NCBI GenBank assembly: GCA_022563655.1
Contig: JADFMW010000135.1
Coordinates: forward strand, 1-7,647
Origin: Pseudomonadota bacterium
GTDB taxonomy: Bacteria > Pseudomonadota > Alphaproteobacteria > JAAXGF01
Reading direction: 5' to 3'
Length of the DNA stretch: 7,647 bases
In this document: positions 1-7,459 of the stretch, piece after piece
Layout: every line of letters starts with the position of its first letter
How positions within the stretch are numbered: position 1 is the stretch's first letter
Position numbers and translations under genes: made by a program
The notes under the pieces: generated by a model
What the model was told of the DNA's origin: nothing
Seen by the model: the letters and a program-made list of their open reading frames with translations, nothing else
The model's database searches: none

Positions 1-1
1 G

Positions 2-313
2 CTACGCGCGACGCTGGGCCGGGTCCCCTTCGTCGAGGACGCGCTCGCCGCTTACTACTGCGCGACCGACCGCGCCACGCCGCTCTACGTCAAGGCGGTG
101 CTGATGGGCGCGCTGGCGTACTTCATCGTGCCCTCGGACGTGATCCCCGACTTCATCGTCGGCCTGGGCTACACCGACGACGCCTCGGTGCTGGTCGCCG
201 CCATCGCCGCCGTGCGCGGCAGCCTCAAGCCCGAGCACTTCACCGCGGCCCGCGCGTTCCTGGGCAAAAAGGACATCGGAGAAACTGGGGAAGAAACTGG
301 GGACAGTGTATAG
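2..313 (+). CDS. YkvA/DUF1232 family small protein, 5' end missing
   Basis: This is the C-terminal 103 residues of a small DUF1232 (YkvA-like) protein; the reading frame is open to the left edge, so the true start lies outside the window. The family hallmark is plain: a hydrophobic stretch (VLMGALAYFIVP, about residues 33-44 of the fragment) followed by PSDVIPDFIVGLGYTDDA (44-61), matching the family pattern of an aliphatic stretch, P-x-D-x-I-P-D and a Gly-Tyr-x-Asp-Asp turn. The biochemical role of the family is not established; members look like small membrane-associated proteins. The body ends naturally around the ARAFLGKKDI segment. The last ten residues (ETGEETGDSV) and the TAG stop are read from the repeat element that begins at 281, so the C-terminus looks altered by insertion. 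It converges on the EamA gene. Family assignment is firm; function is unknown. Confidence 0.85.
   Translation, partial: LRATLGRVPFVEDALAAYYCATDRATPLYVKAVLMGALAYFIVPSDVIPDFIVGLGYTDDASVLVAAIAAVRGSLKPEHFTAARAFLGKKDIGETGEETGDSV
281..304 (+). repeat. Left tandem pair of 12-bp units
   Basis: Two adjacent copies of GAAACTGGGGA followed by A or C (281-292 and 293-304), differing only in the last base. They lie in frame inside the 3' end of the DUF1232 gene, each encoding Glu-Thr-Gly-(Glu/Asp). The second copy runs into the left arm of the large inverted repeat. Confidence 0.8.
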
Positions 314-359
314 TTTTAGCGTCGTCCGGGATAACCTAAAACTATATACTGCACCCAGT
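296..359. repeat. 24-nt imperfect inverted repeat, 16-nt loop
   Basis: The arms are 296-319 and 336-359. They pair over 24 positions with three mismatches; the inner 11 positions (TATAGTTTTAG against CTAAAACTATA) pair perfectly. The loop is 320-335. As RNA this would be a long hairpin downstream of both converging genes. It lacks a following U-run on either strand, so it does not look like a standard intrinsic terminator, although it could still block read-through or protect 3' ends. Confidence 0.8.
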
Positions 360-393
360 TAATCTGTCTGACCCCCAGTTAATCTGTCTGACC
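354..393. repeat. Two perfect 20-bp tandem repeats
   Basis: The 20-base unit CCCAGTTAATCTGTCTGACC occurs at 354-373 and again, identical and directly adjacent, at 374-393. A partial third copy (CCCAGT) follows at 392-397. On the minus strand the unit reads GGTCAGACAGATTAACTGGG, sharing the ACTGGG core with the left 12-bp units. Two copies of one unit abutting the inverted repeat are not a CRISPR, as there are no spacers. Confidence 0.85.
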
Positions 394-396
394 CAG

Positions 397-1359
397 TCAG
401 TCCGCCGCTTGGCGGGCTGCGGGGCGCGGCCGCACCGGGACCCCGACCGACTCGGGGCGCGCCGCGGGCACGGCGACGGGGCGATGGTGCACCGCCTCGC
501 GGTGGGCGATGTAGACCGACGAGCCGATGATGATCGCGGCGCCGAGGCCGGTCCACGCGTCGAGCGCCTCGCCGAAGGCGAAGTAGCCGATGAGCGCGAT
601 CAGCGGCAGGCGGAAGAAGTCGAACGGCACGACCTGGGTCGCCTCGGCCGCCGCGAAGGCGCGCGTCAGGCAGAGATGGCCGAGCGTCGCCACGCCGCCG
701 AGGGCGATCAGCCAGACGAACTCCTCCGGCGTCGGCGTGCGCCACACGAACAGCGCCGGCAGCAGCGACGCGGGGGTGAGGAACAGCACCATGTAGAACA
801 CGATCGCCCCGGTCGAATCGGTGCGCGACAGAATCTTGATCAGCGACATGCCGATCGCCATCATCGCCGCCGACAACAGCACGAGAAACGCGGCCGGCGC
901 GATCTCGTGGAACCCGGGACGCAGGATGATCATGGCGCCCGCGAAGCCGACGAGCACGGCGCTCCAGCGCCGCGCGCGCACCACCTCGCCGAGCATGAAC
1001 ACGGCCACGGCGGTCGCGAACAGCGGGGTCGTGAAGCTCAGCGCCACGGCGTCGGAAAGGTTGACGCGCGAGATCGCGACGAACCAGCAGATCATGGCGG
1101 TCAGGCCGATCGCGGCGCGCAACGCGTGGAGCCCAAGCCGGCGCGTGCGCAGCGTGCCGAGACCCTCGCTCAGCAGCCACGGCAGCATCACGGCGAGGCC
1201 GAACAGGTTGCGGAAGAAGACGATCTCGAGCGGGTCGAACAGCTCCGAGAGGTAGCGGATGATCCCGGTCAGCACGGCGAAGAAGACGCAGCTCGCGGTC
1301 ATCCACAGCGCCCCGCGGACCGGGTCGGAAAGGGCGGTGGCGGTCGAAGACGTCTGCAT
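397..1359 (-). CDS. EamA/DMT-superfamily permease
   Basis: A 320-residue inner-membrane transporter of the drug/metabolite (EamA, RhaT-like) type, with ten predicted membrane helices in two repeated five-helix halves (about residues 17-148 and 155-286). Family-typical segments are FFRNLFGL (48-55), ALSFTTPLFATAVAVFMLGE (105-124) and, at the matching place in the second half, FDFFRLPLIALIGYFAFGE (246-264). Such proteins export or import small metabolites, but sequence alone does not give the substrate. The start chosen is the ATG at 1359 (MQTSSTA...), just ahead of the first helix. An upstream in-frame ATG at 1515 would add 52 residues rich in Arg, Ala and Pro and unlike a transporter N-terminus. 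The Shine-Dalgarno is weak. A Pro/Arg-rich tail of about 34 residues follows the last helix, and the TGA abuts the repeat element. It is divergent from the acetoacetate-CoA ligase. Confidence 0.88.
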   Translation of the reverse strand: MQTSSTATALSDPVRGALWMTASCVFFAVLTGIIRYLSELFDPLEIVFFRNLFGLAVMLPWLLSEGLGTLRTRRLGLHALRAAIGLTAMICWFVAISRVNLSDAVALSFTTPLFATAVAVFMLGEVVRARRWSAVLVGFAGAMIILRPGFHEIAPAAFLVLLSAAMMAIGMSLIKILSRTDSTGAIVFYMVLFLTPASLLPALFVWRTPTPEEFVWLIALGGVATLGHLCLTRAFAAAEATQVVPFDFFRLPLIALIGYFAFGEALDAWTGLGAAIIIGSSVYIAHREAVHHRPVAVPAARPESVGVPVRPRPAARQAAD

Positions 1360-1607
1360 AGCCGCCCAACATAGGGGCACCTGCGCGCCCGCACCAGCGC
1401 CCAAGGCTCGGGCCTGGGTTGCGCGCGGCGCTGGGCATTTGCGCGCCCGCGCGCGATGATGGGCGGGCGACGAAAGCAGCCAGGCCCGGAACGTTCCGCC
1501 CACGCCATGATCCATCCCACACCCGTCATAAGGCCCTCGAGGCGCGCCGCCGGGCCGGGCGAGCGCGCCCTCGCGGCGCCCGGCGCGGGCGCCCGGTAGC
1601 CGGCGCC
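1360..1607. promoter_or_regulatory. Divergent intergenic region, eamA-type gene / acetoacetate-CoA ligase
   Basis: This 248 bp spacer separates two divergent starts and must hold the promoters of both genes, but it is very GC-rich and no good -35/-10 pair stands out on either strand. It contains a 12-bp perfect palindrome, CGGAACGTTCCG (1487-1498), a possible regulator site, and several GC-rich inverted repeats, for example CCAGCGCC (1394-1401) with GGCGCTGG (1427-1434). Open frames crossing it on both strands look like composition artefacts. Confidence 0.4.
1575..1593 (+). other. GC stem-loop just before the ligase ribosome binding site
   Basis: GGCGCCCG (1575-1582) and CGGGCGCC (1586-1593) form a perfect 8-bp stem with a three-base loop. 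It ends one base before GGTAG (1595-1599), the only plausible Shine-Dalgarno for the ATG at 1608 (8-nt spacing). It could modulate translation, but in DNA this GC-rich such stems also arise by chance. Confidence 0.3.
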
Positions 1608-3560
<1,953 letters not shown>

Positions 3561-3607
3561 CGGCGGGCGGTCATCCTGGCGCCCGACCCGTGATATTGGA
3601 CATACTC

Positions 3608-3613
3608 GAGGGA
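3608..3613 (+). promoter_or_regulatory. Ribosome binding site deciding the amidase start
   Basis: GAGGGA lies immediately upstream of the ATG at 3617 and supports that start over the in-frame GTG at 3590, which would add nine residues (MILDILEGT) absent from the usual amidase N-terminus. The spacing is short (three to four bases). Confidence 0.5.
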
Positions 3614-3616
3614 ACC

Positions 3617-5050
3617 ATGGACGGCTTTGCCGACTACGAGTCCCATGACGCGCTCGGGCTCGCCGAGCTGGTGCGCGGCGGCGCGGCGGATGCGCGCGAG
3701 CTGCTCGAGGCGGCGATCGCGCGGGCCGAGGCGCACAACCCCAAGATCAACGCGATCTGCGTCAGGATGTACGACCAGGCCGAGGCGGCGATCGACGCGG
3801 GCCTTCCCGACGGGCCTCTGCGCGGCGTGCCGTTCCTCCTCAAGAACCTTCATGCGCCCTACGCGGGGGCGCCGTTGACCAACGGCTCGCGTCTGTTCGA
3901 GGGCTTCGTCCCCGACCACGACGGCGAGCTCGTGAGGCGCTACAAGCGCGCCGGGTTGGTCATCTTCGGACGCACCAACTCGCCCGAGCTGGGCCTGAGC
4001 TACACCACCGAGCCGTCGCTCTATGGGCCGACGCGCAATCCCTGGAACCTCGACCGCGTCGCCGGCGGCTCGAGCGGCGGGTCGGCCGCGGCGGTCGCCG
4101 CCCGCATCGTGCCGGCGGCGCACGGCAGCGACGGCGGCGGCTCGATCCGCGTCCCGGCTTCGTGCTGCGGGCTGTTCGGCCTGAAGCCGACGCGCGCGCG
4201 CACCCCGGCGGGCCCGGCCGCCGGCGAGAGCTGGGCCGGCATGAGCGGCGCCCACGCGATCACGCTCACGGTGCGCGACAGCGCCGCGCTGCTCGACGCC
4301 GCCGCGGGGCCCGACGCCGGCGACCCGTACTGGGCGCCGCGGCCGGCGCGACCGTTCCTCGACGAGGTGGGGGTCGATCCCGGCAGGCTGCGCATCGCCT
4401 TCTCGGCCCGGACGCCGAACGAGGTGCCCGTCGCCGCCGATTGCATCGCCGCGATGGAGCACGCCGCGCAGCTCTGCCGCGACCTCGGCCACGACATCGA
4501 GGAAGCGGAGCCGACATACGAGAACCAGGCCATGGGCAGGGCGTTCCTGACGGTGATCGCGACCCACGTCCGTGCCGACACCGTGCGGCGCGCGGCCGAG
4601 CTGGGGCGCGCGGCGGCGCCCGAAGACGTCGAGCGCATGACCTGGGCGCTCGCCCGAATGGGTCGGGAGGTGAGCGGCGCGGCCTACGTCGACGCGATCC
4701 ACGCGATCCACCGGGTGGGGCGCCAAGTGGCGCGGTTCTTCGTCGACTACGACGTGCTGTTGACGCCGACCATGGCGCAGCCGCCGATCGCGATCGGCGC
4801 GCTGGATCCGATGACCGAGGACGCGGAGAGCTACATCGCCGAGCTCAAGGGCTTCGCGGCCTTCCCCCCGCTCTCCAACGTCACCGGCGCGCCGGCCATG
4901 TCGGTGCCGCTGTTCTGGAACGCCGATGGGCTGCCCATCGGCGCGCAGTTCATCGGCCGCCTCGGCGGCGAGGCGACGCTATTGAGCCTCGCGGCGCAGC
5001 TCGAAGAGGCCGCGCCGTGGGCCGACCGCCGGCCGGAGCTTGCCGCATGA
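3617..5050 (+). CDS. Amidase-signature hydrolase, 6-aminohexanoate-cyclic-dimer hydrolase (NylA)-like
   Basis: A 477-residue amidase-signature enzyme that hydrolyses a carboxamide bond by a Ser-cisSer-Lys triad. The triad is visible: Lys76 in FLLKNLH, Ser152 in AGGSSGGS (149-156), and nucleophile Ser176 in GSDGGGSIRVPA. The 24-residue spacing between the two serines is the one known in the family. The stretch RNPWNLDRVAGGSSGGSAAA and the ending ...APWADRRPEL recall NylA-type cyclic-amide hydrolases more than GatA, and there are no gatB or gatC partners here. Compared from memory with NylA, the active-site Cys reported important there appears replaced (near ATHV), so nylon-oligomer activity should not be assumed. 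No signal peptide is seen, so it is probably cytoplasmic. The start ATG 3617 is backed by GAGGGA and by the family-like MDGFADYESHDALGLAELV. It lies 56 bp after the ligase and before an MFS gene. The family is certain; the substrate is unknown. Confidence 0.92.
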   Translation: MDGFADYESHDALGLAELVRGGAADARELLEAAIARAEAHNPKINAICVRMYDQAEAAIDAGLPDGPLRGVPFLLKNLHAPYAGAPLTNGSRLFEGFVPDHDGELVRRYKRAGLVIFGRTNSPELGLSYTTEPSLYGPTRNPWNLDRVAGGSSGGSAAAVAARIVPAAHGSDGGGSIRVPASCCGLFGLKPTRARTPAGPAAGESWAGMSGAHAITLTVRDSAALLDAAAGPDAGDPYWAPRPARPFLDEVGVDPGRLRIAFSARTPNEVPVAADCIAAMEHAAQLCRDLGHDIEEAEPTYENQAMGRAFLTVIATHVRADTVRRAAELGRAAAPEDVERMTWALARMGREVSGAAYVDAIHAIHRVGRQVARFFVDYDVLLTPTMAQPPIAIGALDPMTEDAESYIAELKGFAAFPPLSNVTGAPAMSVPLFWNADGLPIGAQFIGRLGGEATLLSLAAQLEEAAPWADRRPELAA

Positions 5051-5189
5051 CCGGCTCCCGAGCCGCCCCGGCAAGCCGCTCCACCCAATTGCCTCGAAAC
5101 AAAACTTTCGGTTTGCCGGCGCGGCCGGAAAGCCCTATGTGGACGCGGAAGATTTTGCGCGAGCGAGCCGCGGGTTTCCCATGCCGGTG

Positions 5190-6395
5190 ATGTCGTCTCG
5201 CCTATCGCTGGCCTTCACCAGCGTCGGGCACCTTTACTCGCATCTGTTCATGCTGCTCTACGCGACGGTGGTGCTGGCGCTCGAAAGCGAGTTCGATCGC
5301 CCCTACGGCGAGTTGTTGGTGCTGGCGCTGCCCGGCTTCATCGCGTTCGGCGCCGGGGCGCTGCCGGCCGGCTGGCTGGGCGACCGCTGGAGCGCGACGG
5401 GCATGATGGTGACGTTCTTCGTCGGCACCGGCTTCGCCTCGATTCTCACCGGCTTTGCGCGCACGCCCTTCGAGATCGCCGTGGGTCTCACGCTCATCGG
5501 CACGTTCGCCTCGATCTACCACCCGGTCGGCATCGCCTGGGTGGTGCGCCACGCCGTCAAGCGCGGCAAGGCGCTTGGCATCAACGGCCTGTTCGGCAAC
5601 CTGGGCATCTCCGCCGCGGCGCTGATCGCCGGCGCGATGACCGACCTCATCGGCTGGCGCGCCGCCTTCATCATCCCCGGCGCCGTCTGCGTCGCCACCG
5701 GCCTCGTGTTCTCGCTGTTCGCCCGCTCGGGCCAGATCGCCGCCGCCACGACCGACCGCGCGGCCCTGCCGCCGGTGACGCGGCGCGACATGCTGCGGGC
5801 GCTCTCGGTCGTGGCGGTGGCGTCGCTGTGCGGTGGGCTCGTCTTCCAGTCCATCTCGGTCGGGCTGCCCAAGGTGTTCGCCGAGCGCGGCGCGGGCCTC
5901 GTGACCGGCACGCTGGGGATCGGCGGCTTGGTCGCGGTCGTCTACGGCGTCGCCGGGTTCGCCCAGATCATCGTCGGCCACCTCATCGACAAGCACGCGG
6001 TCAAGCCGGTGTACGTGACGATCTATCTCCTGGAGGCGCCCTTGTTGTTGGCCGCCGCGGGCCTTTACGACCTGCCCCTGCTGTTGGTGGCGGTGCCGTT
6101 TGTATTCCTCAACGTCGGCGCCCTGCCCGTGCTCGACAGCGTGGTCGCGCGCTATACGCCGGTCGAGTGGCGCGCCACCATCTACGGCGCCAAGTTCGTC
6201 ATCGGCCTGGGCGTGAGCGCGCTGGGCGTGCCGATGGTGGCGCTCATCCACGACCTGACGGGCGGCTTCACGTGGCTGTTCGTGACGCTCTCGGGACTCG
6301 CGTTGGCCATCGTCGCGGCGGGGCTGTTCCTGCCCTCCGAGCGCCCCGCCGCGCCGTCTCCCGCCGCCGCGGGCGCCCCCGATCAGGCTGATTAG
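5190..6395 (+). CDS. MFS transporter
   Basis: A 401-residue major facilitator protein of the inner membrane with about 12 hydrophobic helices. Motif A-like loops occur in both halves: GWLGDRWSATG (61-71) and, weaker, GHLIDKHAVKP (263-273). A segment with FASIYHPVGIAW (106-117) and KRGKALGINGLFGNLG (124-139) resembles carriers of the fosmidomycin-resistance-like/MFS_1 group. The direction of transport and the substrate cannot be told. Start choice is uncertain: ATG 5190 (MSSRLSLAFTSVGH) fits family N-termini best; ATG 5181 is three codons earlier; GTG 5139 has a better ribosome site (GGAAAG, 5127-5132) but adds a charged non-membrane stretch. The gap after the amidase is 139 bp with an AT-richer patch around 5086-5116. 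Tail residues 383-401 are Pro/Ala-rich. It is probably co-transcribed with the ligase and amidase. The TAG stop sits in the downstream stem-loop. Confidence 0.88.
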   Translation: MSSRLSLAFTSVGHLYSHLFMLLYATVVLALESEFDRPYGELLVLALPGFIAFGAGALPAGWLGDRWSATGMMVTFFVGTGFASILTGFARTPFEIAVGLTLIGTFASIYHPVGIAWVVRHAVKRGKALGINGLFGNLGISAAALIAGAMTDLIGWRAAFIIPGAVCVATGLVFSLFARSGQIAAATTDRAALPPVTRRDMLRALSVVAVASLCGGLVFQSISVGLPKVFAERGAGLVTGTLGIGGLVAVVYGVAGFAQIIVGHLIDKHAVKPVYVTIYLLEAPLLLAAAGLYDLPLLLVAVPFVFLNVGALPVLDSVVARYTPVEWRATIYGAKFVIGLGVSALGVPMVALIHDLTGGFTWLFVTLSGLALAIVAAGLFLPSERPAAPSPAAAGAPDQAD

Positions 6396-6423
6396 CCCGC
6401 ATTTCTCACCAGGATGCGGGCTA
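6393..6423. terminator. Stem-loop between convergent MFS and LysR genes
   Basis: TAGCCCGCAT (6393-6402) and ATGCGGGCTA (6414-6423) form a perfect 10-bp stem with an 11-nt loop; the left arm includes the MFS stop codon. It lies between two converging genes, 11 bases past which the LysR stop occurs, so a bidirectional terminator role fits. No U-tract follows on either strand, so termination may be weak or Rho-assisted. Confidence 0.6.
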
Positions 6424-6433
6424 GCCGCGCCGC

Positions 6434-7321
6434 TCAGCCAACGCGGACCTCAGCAAAGAGCCACTCGCGCAAGGCCCGTACCTTGGGTCTATCGGCGGTG
6501 GCCTCGGGGCACACGACGTAGAAGCCGAACTCGTCCGCAAGCGTTATGTCGAAGGGCTTGACCAGGCGCCCGGCGGCGAGGTCGTCAGCGACGAGAGCGC
6601 TATAGGCGACCGCCACCCCCAAACCGGCGACGGCCGCCTGAAGCAACAGGCTGGTTTCGTTGAACGTTTTACCGCGCGCAAGGTCGATCCCCTCGACTCG
6701 CGCCGCAAGCAGCCAGTTGCGCCAGTCCTCGCGCAACTCATCGTGCAACAGGGTGTGGTGGCGCAGCTCGTGCGGCGTGCGCAACCCGTGACGGCCTTGC
6801 AAGAGCTTCGGGGCGCACACGGGAAACCGGTCGAGCTTCAGCAGGTGATCGGCGCGCAGGGGGGGCCAGTCGCCGCGGCCGTAGCGGATGGCGAGGTCGA
6901 CGTCGTCGCGCGCGAAATCGACGAGGTCGATCGAAGGGCTGAGGCGCACGTCGATCTCGGGGTGGGCGTCGTAGAAGCGACCCAGCCGCGGCACCAGCCA
7001 CCGGGTGGCGAACGCCGGGGTGACACTCACGGTCAGCGCGCCGGCGCTCTCCCCGGCGAGCAGCCCCTCGGTGACTTCGGCGATACGGTCGAAGGCGTCG
7101 CGCAAGACCGGGAGGTACGCCTGGCCCGCATCGGTCAGGCGAACGGCGCGCGTGTGGCGGTGGAGCAGCGTCACGCCAAGGAACTCTTCCAGCGCCTTGA
7201 CCTGGTGGCTGACGGCGGAATGGGTGACGTGCAGCTCGTCTCCGGCGCGGCTGAAGCTCAGGCGCCGCGCCGCAGCCTCGAATGTACGCAACGCGTTGAG
7301 CGGGGGAAGCCGGCGAGCCAT
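6434..7321 (-). CDS. LysR-family transcriptional regulator, GcvA-like
   Basis: A 295-residue LysR-type DNA-binding regulator of normal family length. The N-terminal winged helix-turn-helix covers about residues 6-65 (PPLNALRTFEAAARRLSFSR, then ELHVTHSAVSHQVKALEEFL and RLTDAGQAYL), which is the signature of the GcvA/AmpR-like subgroup. The C-terminal effector domain (about 91-293) has the usual TVSVTPAFATRWLVPRLGRF opening and a DLAIRYGRGDWPPL segment. Many GcvA-like paralogues regulate targets unrelated to glycine cleavage, so the name gcvA is not assigned. ATG 7321 is supported by AGGTAG (minus strand, 7325-7330). It converges on the MFS gene but diverges from the right-edge gene, which by LysR habit is the likelier target. 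G+C looks slightly lower than in the genes to the left. Family certain; target and effector unknown. Confidence 0.93.
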   Translation of the reverse strand: MARRLPPLNALRTFEAAARRLSFSRAGDELHVTHSAVSHQVKALEEFLGVTLLHRHTRAVRLTDAGQAYLPVLRDAFDRIAEVTEGLLAGESAGALTVSVTPAFATRWLVPRLGRFYDAHPEIDVRLSPSIDLVDFARDDVDLAIRYGRGDWPPLRADHLLKLDRFPVCAPKLLQGRHGLRTPHELRHHTLLHDELREDWRNWLLAARVEGIDLARGKTFNETSLLLQAAVAGLGVAVAYSALVADDLAAGRLVKPFDITLADEFGFYVVCPEATADRPKVRALREWLFAEVRVG

Positions 7322-7347
7322 GGACTACCTGTTATTTTTACTAACGT

Positions 7348-7377
7348 ATCATGTGACGAATCGTCGTTTGTCGTCAA
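7348..7377 (-). promoter_or_regulatory. Candidate LysR-gene promoter overlapping a dyad
   Basis: On the minus strand TTGACG (7372-7377) lies 18 nt from CATGAT (7348-7353), a reasonable sigma-70-like pair just upstream of the regulator's start. A symmetric site, TGACGA (7354-7359) - 11 nt - TCGTCA (7371-7376), covers the spacer and part of the -35; nested inside it is GACGA-A-TCGTC (7355-7365). The position fits an autoregulatory LysR operator. No strict T-N11-A consensus was confirmed. Confidence 0.45.
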
Positions 7378-7459
7378 GCTAAAAACCTTGTATCCAGCCG
7401 AGTACGCGTAAGCATGACGGTTTCACCATCCCACGGCTTAGCCAGAAAGTGTGAGAAAC

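Larger units (their letters stand above)
281..397. repeat. Composite inverted-repeat element between convergent genes (REP/MITE-like)
   Basis: A roughly 117 bp stretch visibly poorer in G+C than its surroundings. It consists of two copies of a 12-bp unit on the left (281-304), a 24-nt inverted repeat (296-319 and 336-359) around a 16-nt loop, two perfect 20-bp tandem units on the right (354-393), and a partial further copy (CCCAGT, 392-397). Read inward from either end, both halves carry repeated ACTGGG modules and then the same CAGT-rich/TATAGTTTTAG core, so the whole is a pseudo-symmetric palindrome. Motifs of the ACTGGGGACAGT and GGGGTCAGACAGATTAACTGGG type are ones I associate from memory with sequences near REP-associated (Y1/IS200-like) tyrosine transposases; that link is unverified. 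There is no transposase in the window, so this would be a non-autonomous copy or remnant. Confidence 0.7.

Noticed and set aside
296..359. The long hairpin as an ordinary intrinsic terminator
   Set aside because: No U-tract follows on either strand and its arms carry mobile-repeat motifs; a repeat element explains it better, though it may still affect 3' ends.
354..393. The two 20-bp repeats as a CRISPR fragment
   Set aside because: The copies are directly adjacent with no spacer, are only two, and are part of a larger palindromic element; no cas genes are present.
409..1374. 321-codon plus-strand frame across the permease gene
   Set aside because: Composition is Arg/His/Glu/Gln-rich and repetitive, typical of antisense reading; the minus strand gives a clean ten-helix EamA protein.
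1360..1515. 52-residue N-terminal extension of the EamA permease
   Set aside because: The added residues are basic and low-complexity, and the ATG at 1359 places the first helix at the usual distance from the start.
1419..1607. 63-residue N-terminal extension of the acetoacetate-CoA ligase
   Set aside because: Arg/Ala/Pro-rich and unlike any ligase N-terminus; family length and sequence begin at the ATG at 1608.
3564..3585. Stem CGGGCG / CGCCCG with 10-nt loop between the ligase and amidase genes
   Set aside because: Only 6 bp, no U-tract, and such GC pairs are expected by chance in this background; not enough to call a terminator or attenuator.
5202..6251. 349-codon minus-strand frame opposite the MFS gene
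   Set aside because: Its translation is highly charged and repetitive, the mirror of hydrophobic helix codons on the plus strand.
6743..7411. 222-codon plus-strand frame opposite the LysR gene
   Set aside because: No domain is visible and it lies over a complete LysR protein on the minus strand.
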